Part shown: positions 35,806 to 42,261 of the stretch, piece by piece
Layout: the number at the start of each line of letters is the position of its first letter
Position numbering within the stretch: the stretch's first letter is position 1
NCBI RefSeq assembly: GCF_021190955.1
Contig: NZ_JAIOAO010000004.1
Span: 496,001 to 560,000, forward strand
DNA from: Parachryseolinea silvisoli
Lineage (GTDB): Bacteria > Bacteroidota > Bacteroidia > Cytophagales > Cyclobacteriaceae
Direction: 5' to 3'
Length of the DNA: 64,000 bases
Notes under the pieces: model-generated
The model's database searches: none
Seen by the model: the letters and a program-made list of their open reading frames with translations, nothing else
Told to the model about the DNA's origin: nothing
Made by a program: the position numbers and the translations under genes

Positions 35806-36378
35806 TTATGATGTTTGCTTTTTTCGCTTGATACCAAAATCTGATTTTCGCAACTTACACATACGGCCGTCGGTCACGTGATGAAAAACGATACCTTCGA
35901 TATCGTTCTCTTCGCGACTCAGCCATTCTTTCAGCGCTTCAAACTCCAGCGATGGTAGCTCAAGATGAGCAGATCCATGAAGTACCAGCATGTGCCGGTC
36001 AAATTTTTCGGGATTACCCTGTACTTTAGGGCCCACCAGCTCATAGGTTCCGTCTTTAATTTCCTGGATATTTTTTAGGCCCTCCAGGAAAAATTGATCC
36101 TCAGATTTACCTTCTTCGCATTTTACCCAATGTGGCCAGTGTCCTGAGATGGTATCCGGCTCTTGACAAGGGATGGCATTGACAGGGGCTTGTTTCCCTT
36201 TCTTTACATCGTAGCGTTTGTACAGCTCGCCATTGATAATGGCCGCCGCCGTGCCATCAAACTTTCGTGTGGCAATAGCCTGTCCGTTTAAGACCCATTC
36301 GTTCCCAGGGTTTACCTGGTTGATCACACGTTTTAGATCATTCGGATCTTTTTGGAACAATGTACTGATCTTCTTCAT
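35806..36378 (-). CDS. RNA ligase family protein (DUF5565-like nucleotidyltransferase fold)
   Basis: A 190-residue protein of the covalent nucleotidyltransferase (RNA ligase) fold. Motif I K-F-D-G has the expected adenylated lysine (K39), a Y-K-R-Y-D motif Ia-like segment lies at 53-57, T-Y-E-L-V-G-P-K-V-Q-G-N at 111-122 resembles motif III with its glutamate E113, E-G-I-V-F at 161-165 is motif IV, and C-K-L-R-K-S-D-F-G at 174-182 is motif V. Known members of the family join RNA ends with ATP. It starts 21 bases after the 3' end of tRNA-Tyr on the same strand and is probably co-transcribed, which makes tRNA a plausible substrate, but that is only an inference. Confidence 0.85.
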   Translation of the reverse strand: MKKISTLFQKDPNDLKRVINQVNPGNEWVLNGQAIATRKFDGTAAAIINGELYKRYDVKKGKQAPVNAIPCQEPDTISGHWPHWVKCEEGKSEDQFFLEGLKNIQEIKDGTYELVGPKVQGNPEKFDRHMLVLHGSAHLELPSLEFEALKEWLSREENDIEGIVFHHVTDGRMCKLRKSDFGIKRKKQTS

Positions 36379-36399
36379 ATATAACGTATTTAGTTAGTG

Positions 36400-36484
36400 T
36401 CGGAGAGGCGCGAATCGAACACGCAAGGCTATTATAGCACCGCTTTTACAGAGCGGCCCGCTTCCACTTACGGACTACTCTCCG
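36400..36484 (-). tRNA. tRNA-Tyr (anticodon GTA)
   Basis: An 85-base tRNA on the minus strand. The acceptor stem CGGAGAG/CTCTCCG pairs fully with discriminator A at 36400. The D-stem is GTCC/GGGC, the anticodon stem CCGCT/AGCGG closes the loop CTGTAAA with anticodon GTA, the T-arm loop is TTCGATT. The long variable arm (GCTA-TAA-TAGC) fits a bacterial class II tRNA such as tyrosine. CCA is not encoded. Confidence 0.95.
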
Positions 36485-36492
36485 GGTTTTGA

Positions 36493-36500
36493 CAATATTA
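36493..36500 (-). promoter_or_regulatory. Promoter-like -7 box just upstream of tRNA-Tyr
   Basis: TAATATTG on the minus strand matches the Bacteroidota TAnnTTTG box in all but one position and lies 9 bases before the tRNA 5' end, so the tRNA could be transcribed with a very short leader. A good -33 box is not seen. Confidence 0.4.
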
Positions 36501-36544
36501 TTTCATGCGTCCTTCAAATAAGGATGGCTTTGTATTGAAACGAT

Positions 36545-36584
36545 GGTAAAACAAAAAAGCCCCAGGCGAGTGGCCCAGGGCTTT
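36545..36584 (-). terminator. Rho-independent terminator, minus strand
   Basis: AAAGCCC-TG-GGC CACTC GCC-TG-GGGCTTT (10 bp with a symmetric internal loop) followed by TTTGTTTT on the minus strand. It ends the candidate small RNA before the tRNA gene. Confidence 0.8.
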
Positions 36585-36712
36585 GTTACTATGTATAGCT
36601 ATTTCTATATCATAACAAATCTTCCGGGTATAGGCATACTTTCTGCGGATAGCCTGTCGGCCGATAGCAGGGGGTAATCGATATGGTACGTCCGGTTTTC
36701 ATTTTCTTTTTA
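36548..36712 (-). ncRNA. Candidate small RNA or attenuated leader upstream of tRNA-Tyr
   Basis: On the minus strand an exact TATATTTG box (36719-36726) is followed about 130 bases later by a stem TTGTTA...TAACAA (36583-36618 with inner TATAG/CTATA) and then the terminator at 36545-36584. The transcript would be about 165 bases. It also contains an 11-codon frame (ATG at 36637, stop at 36605, peptide M-P-I-P-G-R-F-V-M-I). It could be an independent small RNA or a leader controlling the tRNA-Tyr and RNA ligase genes downstream. The ends are estimates. Confidence 0.5.
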
Positions 36713-36718
36713 CGGGTG

Positions 36719-36726
36719 CAAATATA
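36719..36726 (-). promoter_or_regulatory. -7 promoter box TATATTTG
   Basis: Exact match to TAnnTTTG on the minus strand, with the small RNA region downstream of it. Other parts of the promoter are not clear. Confidence 0.5.
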
Positions 36727-36783
36727 GCGTACTTTTTTTCACTTCCTATTAGAAAGCGCAAATAGTTAAGGTCTTATTTCCGG

Positions 36784-37098
36784 ATGCAAAATTTGGAGAA
36801 GACATTGTCCCATTCTTACCTTCGGCGTGTGTCGAAAGAATCGTATTACACTCCTGACTGTATCTTGTATGTATGCTGCGGAAGCAAGTGCAAAAAACGC
36901 GGCGGGAAGCATCTATATAAGCAATTGAAAAGCGCCGTTAAAGAGCAACGTTTGAGAAGGAAAGTACAGATCATTAAGACCGGTTGTACAGATCACTGCA
37001 AACGGGGCCCGGTTGTGACGGTGATGCCGAAGAACGAATGGAACTTTGACGTAACGGACGAAAAAGCCATGTCTCTTCTGGAAGAGAACGCACGGTGA
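36784..37098 (+). CDS. [2Fe-2S] thioredoxin-like ferredoxin family protein
   Basis: A 104-residue protein with the spacing of cysteines found in thioredoxin-like [2Fe-2S] ferredoxins: V-C-C-G-S-K-C near residue 30-36 and T-G-C-T-D-H-C-K-R-G-P at 67-76. The fold is completed by V-V-T-V-M-P strands. Such small proteins carry electrons in the cytoplasm. The redox partners are not in the neighbourhood. Its stop faces the convergent GH43 gene stop with 18 bp between them. Confidence 0.85.
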   Translation: MQNLEKTLSHSYLRRVSKESYYTPDCILYVCCGSKCKKRGGKHLYKQLKSAVKEQRLRRKVQIIKTGCTDHCKRGPVVTVMPKNEWNFDVTDEKAMSLLEENAR

Positions 37099-37116
37099 AA
37101 GCGGCGAGTCAACTAC

Positions 37117-38256
37117 TTATTTGCTTCCGGGCACGGTCTGCGGTGTGGTGGTTGGCCCTTCGACAACAAGGGTTCCGTTGTTTAAGATCTTCATACGATC
37201 GATAAAAACAACCCTTTCCTCGCCCGTCGCCAACGTACGGGCATGATATACGCAAAGCATCTCTTTTCCGTCGGGTGAGTACGTAACGCTATTATGGCCC
37301 GTTCCGGTCACCACGCCACCCTTCTCTGTGTTTTTCTGCAATACCGGATTGTTGGCTGCTTTGGTGAACGGCCCCAGCGGACTTTTCGACGTGGCATATC
37401 CTACCGCGTAGTTCTTTCCGCCAAAATAATTAGCGGAATACATCATGTAGTAGGTATCTCCTTTTTTGAAAATGACGGAGCCCTCTGTCCAACGGCGATT
37501 CACTTCTTTTGACGTCACGGAGCGACTTTCCCAGTCGGCCTGTTTATCGTCCATCTTTACAGGCGGACGTAATTGCAGCACGGGTTCGCCGATCACGCCA
37601 CTGAAATCGGGTTTCAGCTCAACGCCGTATACCCAGCTTTCCTCTATGGTATCAAACCATCCCTGTTGTTTGGCCCAGGTAGCGACGTCGCTTTCCACGG
37701 AGTGCTTATAGCAGCAACGGGAATAGTACAGGTAAATTTTGCCGCTTTTGTCGAACAGTACATTGGCGTCGATGATGGGATAGCCTGGGTCAAAAACAGG
37801 TTTATTGGTTAAGTCGATAAACGGTCCCGTCGGGCTATCGGCCACTGCCACTCCGATGCGAAAATTCTCCAGCTCCTTGTTGGGATTCTGTTTCCATTGC
37901 GCGCTGTAGAACATGTAGAACTTTCCTTTGTATTCGTATACTTCAGGCGCCCAGTAGGCCCCGTCCCAGGCGGCGGTGGAGTCGGTCCAGCCATGGCGAT
38001 TGCTTGCAAAAAACACCTGACCCTCGTCTTTCCAGTTTACCAGGTCGGCCGAGGAATAGGCGGCAAACCCATTTTTGGCGCCCCCGCCGGTACCATACAT
38101 ATAATATTTACCGTTTGTTTGCAGTACATAGGGATCACCAAATGTCACGCGCAAAGGGTTCTGATAGGTGCTACCGGACTGTGCGAGCAAGCAGGTAGTA
38201 TGAAGAACCAGCGTCAGAAGAAGAGATGCTACTGAAATTTTTATTGCCTGTTTCAT
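37117..38256 (-). CDS. Secreted GH43 family glycoside hydrolase
   Basis: A 379-residue exported enzyme with a signal peptide ending near C-L-L-A-Q. The five-bladed beta-propeller of GH43 is supported by Y-Q-N-P-L...F-G-D-P-Y-V-L (catalytic base D41), Y-P-I-I-D-A-N-V-L-F-D (pKa-modulating aspartate) and R-R-W-T-E-G-S-V-I-F (general acid glutamate). GH43 members are mostly alpha-L-arabinofuranosidases or beta-xylosidases, so the substrate is probably an arabinose- or xylose-containing glycan. It stands alone and not in a SusCD operon. Confidence 0.93.
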   Translation of the reverse strand: MKQAIKISVASLLLTLVLHTTCLLAQSGSTYQNPLRVTFGDPYVLQTNGKYYMYGTGGGAKNGFAAYSSADLVNWKDEGQVFFASNRHGWTDSTAAWDGAYWAPEVYEYKGKFYMFYSAQWKQNPNKELENFRIGVAVADSPTGPFIDLTNKPVFDPGYPIIDANVLFDKSGKIYLYYSRCCYKHSVESDVATWAKQQGWFDTIEESWVYGVELKPDFSGVIGEPVLQLRPPVKMDDKQADWESRSVTSKEVNRRWTEGSVIFKKGDTYYMMYSANYFGGKNYAVGYATSKSPLGPFTKAANNPVLQKNTEKGGVVTGTGHNSVTYSPDGKEMLCVYHARTLATGEERVVFIDRMKILNNGTLVVEGPTTTPQTVPGSK

Positions 38257-38404
38257 TATTGACTTTGGATACAGACAAATATAACCGGAGGAAGTTACAT
38301 TTGTATGACATTTTCGATTTTCGGCTCAACCCGGTTTTCATGGATTCTTTTTCATTATGAAGGCGAACCTCAAACCCTGACATCCGAACTAAAGATTTAC
38401 CCGC

Positions 38405-39202
38405 ATGCTGATAAAAGAGCACACCCTTCAACACTGGCTTGACAGCTTTTACGGATTCGGATCCTGGGACGCACCGGTGTGGTTTGTAGGGTATGAGGAG
38501 GGTGGCGGTGATCTGCCGGAAGAGGTTGCCGAGAAGTTTGACTATTTCTATAACCTGACGCCTGCCGGGTCACCCTTGCTGTGCGATCTTCGTGACCTAT
38601 ACCGGCATGTAGCCTTTAGGACGGACGGGCCACGGGCGAGCTTGTTCACCACGCTCTACGATTACAGATTCGGTGACCACGCGGTATTGCATGGCATCTG
38701 GAAAAACCTGATTGCGTTTACACACGGTTATCAGGGCCGAGAGCTTCCGGATCTTCTCCACTATCAAAAGAATGATTTCACGCGTACATCCGAGGCGTTG
38801 ATTGCGTTGTATCCGTTACCGAGTCCGCACAATCATGCCTGGTACTATAGCTGGCTCGATCTTCCGCAAAAGAGCATGCTTAAAACACGAAAGCTATACG
38901 AGGAGCAGGTATATCAGCAACGGATACAAACCATACTGAGTAGAATTCAGGAGCATAAGCCAAGAGTAGTTCTACTGTACGGCATGAACAATATTAACCA
39001 GTTGAAGCGATCCATTCAGGAGTTTTCTAAGCACGCTGAATTCACGATGGTGAAAGGAGTGAAGCAAGAGATTCCTCAGCATCATAGGACTGATATCGGC
39101 GGCACGGCCGTGATTATTACGACCCAAATTCCTGCGTTGAAGCATAATCGTGCCGATAGTGGGTTTGACTGGGCGGGGTTGGGAAGAAGCCTGGCTGGTT
39201 GA
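38405..39202 (+). CDS. Hypothetical protein, weak uracil-DNA-glycosylase-superfamily resemblance
   Basis: A 265-residue, probably cytoplasmic protein without signal or membrane segment. It has an early strand A-P-V-W-F-V-G-Y-E-E-G-G-G that recalls the first motif of UDG-like folds (V-G-x-x-P), a middle A-L-Y-P-L-P-S-P-H-N-H segment, R-V-V-L-L-Y-G-M strand, and a late A-L-K-H-N-R-A-D-S-G stretch. The resemblance is weak and no catalytic residues can be assigned. The neighbours give no hint. Confidence 0.5.
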   Translation: MLIKEHTLQHWLDSFYGFGSWDAPVWFVGYEEGGGDLPEEVAEKFDYFYNLTPAGSPLLCDLRDLYRHVAFRTDGPRASLFTTLYDYRFGDHAVLHGIWKNLIAFTHGYQGRELPDLLHYQKNDFTRTSEALIALYPLPSPHNHAWYYSWLDLPQKSMLKTRKLYEEQVYQQRIQTILSRIQEHKPRVVLLYGMNNINQLKRSIQEFSKHAEFTMVKGVKQEIPQHHRTDIGGTAVIITTQIPALKHNRADSGFDWAGLGRSLAG

Positions 39203-39244
39203 AAACAAAATTCCCGAAGGCACCGTTTGACACCCTCGGGAATT
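39202..39244 (-). terminator. Terminator of the T9SS gene group
   Basis: AATTCCCGA (39209-39217) pairs with TCGGGAATT (39236-39244), and on the minus strand the stem is followed by TTTTGTTTTC. It lies 60 bp after the stop codon of the metalloprotease gene. Confidence 0.85.
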
Positions 39245-39303
39245 CGCACGTATATCTACTCTATTTTGCAGTTGTCTCCTGCACGGTGGTATAGTTTTTT
39301 TAA

Positions 39304-42183
39304 CTATTTCTTGACAAATCGTTTTGTTGTTTTTCTAGCATCTTTCTCAAAGACGATCAAATAAATTCCTGATTTTAAGCTGGAAACATCCAGGCTGTTA
39401 TCGTCGGACATTCGCTGCTCTGAAACGGGATTTCCTGTTGGTGAGAGGACCTGAACATTTGTCCCTGCCATATTGGTGCTAAAGAAAAGGGTATTCTCCA
39501 CCGGATTGGGATACACCTTTACCGACAGCGCGCTATCTTCATTTTGAACATTGGCTGTTGCAGCGATTGCGGCAGCTCCCACATTGGTGATGCGAATCCA
39601 GTTGATATTAACGCCCGTGTTTTGGATAAACACACCAAAATCATAGGTCCCTGCATTCACCGTCACGGTGTGCGATATGGTTTGCCAGTTCTGCCATGCA
39701 CCGGTGTTGGGTACGTCGAGCGCGCCTAATGGGATGGTGCCGGCGTTCAGATCAGCAGAGATTCTCGCGCCACCTACCGCGCTGGCCACCCGGTACTCTA
39801 TCAAATAAGCACCGGTCGTCGGGAAGTTGATGCCGGCGTACGCCATCCAATCTCCGGTATTGGCGTATCCCACATTCAATCCTCCGTCTGCGTCGGTGGT
39901 GGGCTCCGTCTGGATGCCGCTCATATTGGAATAGTTTTCGGCTTGTATCAAGGTAGATACTTGCGCACCGGGTACAGGCACCAGTTTCCATTGGCCACAG
40001 GTCTGGTTGTTGTTATCCCATTGTTGCACATTGGCGCCATTATCCGTGCTGGCGTTGATAACTTCTACGATCCTTCCGCTGTGCCGGGCCACCAGCTTAT
40101 AAAATCCGTCTCCTGTCGGTACGGCGATGAATTGCTGGTTTGGCGTTCCAAAATAGGTCCATTGAACGATGCTCGCGCCGTTATCTCTGCTGATCCCGGC
40201 AACATCTATGGCCTTGCCGCTGTGGGCGGGCTGCACCTGATAGGTACCATCTCCCAGATGCACGAATCTGAACTGTTGATTGGCTCCACCATTATAGGTT
40301 CCCTGCGCTATACTCGCGCCGTCAGCTGTATCAATACCCCAAACATCCATATACAATCCGCTATTGCGATTTTGCAGATGGTAAACGACATTCCCTAAAT
40401 TGGTATCTCCGTTTGCAACGACACGGATGGACGTGACTTTATCGTTCCAGGTACCATCAAAACAGCTTAGGTCGGACGTAAGGACTGTTGAGCCTCCTGT
40501 GAGATTATCGTCCTGATATAAGATCACTTTAAAGCCCTGCGTGATCCTGACAGAAGAAATATCATCGTCTAAAACACCCAACGACCTCAATCGTGCCAGG
40601 TTATAGTCTCCAATTTCCAGACCGCCTGAAAATCCCGTGTAGTTACAATCTTTATAGACGGTGACGACGTTGGTAGAGGGATTGACATTTCCACCGGGAG
40701 GAATAGTGCCTGTAACAGAATAGCTCCCGATCGAGCCATACGAAGAATAGCCGCCGTAGCCTCTGTCTCCTGCTCCGTTGCCGTCAACACCTATGAAATA
40801 TTTGCCCGCCGCCAGGTTTACGTTCATGGAAGCATTCAATGCAAAGGGATCGGAATTCCAATAGGTGCCCAGCTCAGCGCCGGCAGCATTGTACAGCCGG
40901 ATCAGGAGATGCAGGTTTCCGTCTCGTCCGACTGTAGTGGCATCGATGGAAACATTTCCCCCGCCGGTGGTAAAAGAAAAGAAATCATAATCGGCTTCGC
41001 TTGAGATGACGCCGTTTTTTTGATTGATGGCTCCATTGCTGTTGTAATCTAACGTGGCGGAAGAGGATGTGTTATCGCCATAATCATCCCCTCTATACCC
41101 CACACCAAACTTGGCGCCGGCAATGGTGGCCACATCATCTTGAAAGTTGTTTGCGAAGTTATATTCTCCTTTGCTCCATTGCACAACAGGTCTGTAATAC
41201 CCGGCTCCCATAATGGGCGCCCAGGAGGTACCGTCAATTCCTACAAAATATTCTTCAGCAGGATTTGTACGGCCGTCGTGACCCAGGTCAAACGTATGGC
41301 CTATTTCATGTGCCGAAGCATCTCCACCGGCTTTGCCAGAAGTGATAAACACCCAGCAAGGCACATCATTGTCCCAATTAAAAGAACCGATATAGGCCAC
41401 TCCACCGGCGCCCGGTGCTGCCGTATTCGTAGGCGTAATCACCACACGCATTCTTCTATTTCTTGGATATGAATTAAAAACGCCTTCGTTGGTGGTGATG
41501 TTCAAATTGAACGGACGATAGTCCTCGGCTACAACTTCCCAATGCTGCTGCACATCGGCATCGCTCATTCCGGATGGCGCGGCATTGATCGCATTTCCAT
41601 TGTTCCACAGATTGCCGGCAGGCATGAAATGTCCATCAAAGTCTAACAATACACAGCCTGCTGCGCCCGGTAGGCTTTGTAAATTCAATAAAGCAGGTGC
41701 AATGGCAAGAGTCGTTTGGGTTTTTGCCTGGTCGGCAGATTTTTGAGAAGTGCTCGTGGGCTTCAAATAATCCAGGCAAATCAAGGTATTGATGTCTACT
41801 TTTGAGATATATGCGTTCCCATCCGCATCAGCATGATATTTGTATGCCTCTTTTGTTGCTTTGAGGATGATGTGGCCTTCCAGTGATTTGTCCGTTACTT
41901 TTATGTAGAAAGAAGAACCGGCAACATCCTCGATCTCGCCAATCAAAAATTCGCGTGCATCGCCCGAATCCTGGTAATTTATTTTTGCGTGGAGAATTTT
42001 TGAACGGGAAACTTCGAGCAGAAGTATTTTTTCTCCACTTCGCGCAGAAGGATTCAGCGTAGCATCTTTCTTCAATTTATCCATAAAGCCCTTGCTGGTG
42101 CCCAACGAAGTTTGGGCCAACGAATCGTTACACAACGCCATAACGATGGACATGATTAATAAGAATCTAGTAACGTTTTTCAT
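39304..42183 (-). CDS. T9SS-exported zinc metalloprotease with crystallin, ricin and CBM6 modules
   Basis: A 959-residue secreted protein (start ATG 42183; signal peptide ends near D-S-L-A-Q). The catalytic zinc site H-E-I-G-H-T-F-D-L-G-H (zinc ligands H292, H296, H302; catalytic E293) is an HExxHxxxxxH zincin motif. A pre-peptidase-like domain (about 400-500) follows. Then come a beta/gamma-crystallin-like domain (about 505-600), a ricin-type lectin domain (about 605-735), a CBM6-like carbohydrate-binding module (about 745-870) and a T9SS type A sorting domain (V-Y-P-N-P-V-E-N-T-L to F-V-K-K end). It is probably exported across the outer membrane and attached to the cell surface. It is the last of three same-strand T9SS genes. 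Confidence 0.93.
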   Translation of the reverse strand: MKNVTRFLLIMSIVMALCNDSLAQTSLGTSKGFMDKLKKDATLNPSARSGEKILLLEVSRSKILHAKINYQDSGDAREFLIGEIEDVAGSSFYIKVTDKSLEGHIILKATKEAYKYHADADGNAYISKVDINTLICLDYLKPTSTSQKSADQAKTQTTLAIAPALLNLQSLPGAAGCVLLDFDGHFMPAGNLWNNGNAINAAPSGMSDADVQQHWEVVAEDYRPFNLNITTNEGVFNSYPRNRRMRVVITPTNTAAPGAGGVAYIGSFNWDNDVPCWVFITSGKAGGDASAHEIGHTFDLGHDGRTNPAEEYFVGIDGTSWAPIMGAGYYRPVVQWSKGEYNFANNFQDDVATIAGAKFGVGYRGDDYGDNTSSSATLDYNSNGAINQKNGVISSEADYDFFSFTTGGGNVSIDATTVGRDGNLHLLIRLYNAAGAELGTYWNSDPFALNASMNVNLAAGKYFIGVDGNGAGDRGYGGYSSYGSIGSYSVTGTIPPGGNVNPSTNVVTVYKDCNYTGFSGGLEIGDYNLARLRSLGVLDDDISSVRITQGFKVILYQDDNLTGGSTVLTSDLSCFDGTWNDKVTSIRVVANGDTNLGNVVYHLQNRNSGLYMDVWGIDTADGASIAQGTYNGGANQQFRFVHLGDGTYQVQPAHSGKAIDVAGISRDNGASIVQWTYFGTPNQQFIAVPTGDGFYKLVARHSGRIVEVINASTDNGANVQQWDNNNQTCGQWKLVPVPGAQVSTLIQAENYSNMSGIQTEPTTDADGGLNVGYANTGDWMAYAGINFPTTGAYLIEYRVASAVGGARISADLNAGTIPLGALDVPNTGAWQNWQTISHTVTVNAGTYDFGVFIQNTGVNINWIRITNVGAAAIAATANVQNEDSALSVKVYPNPVENTLFFSTNMAGTNVQVLSPTGNPVSEQRMSDDNSLDVSSLKSGIYLIVFEKDARKTTKRFVKK
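39581..39957. repeat. CBM6 module repeat, copy 1
   Basis: Encodes the CBM6-like domain of the metalloprotease. The same DNA recurs at 42551-42930 and 45359-45738 with long nearly identical tracts, e.g. ACCGGTGTTGGGTAC around 39704 and 42682. Boundaries are approximate. Confidence 0.8.
39979..40415. repeat. Ricin-lectin module repeat, copy 1
   Basis: Encodes the ricin-type domain (three Q-x-W repeats) of the metalloprotease and closely matches 42948-43380. Boundaries are approximate. Confidence 0.75.
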
Positions 42184-42261
42184 AGTTCGATCTTGAGTTT
42201 TGAATACTGTCAATTTCTATCAAAGCCTGACTGGTCGACCTTTTGGATTTTTTCTTTCTTT

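Noticed and set aside
36552-36620. Plus-strand reading of the paired hairpins as a leader of the ferredoxin-like gene
   Set aside because: On the plus strand the stem is followed only by CTTTGTTA; the T-run and the TATATTTG box make sense only on the minus strand.
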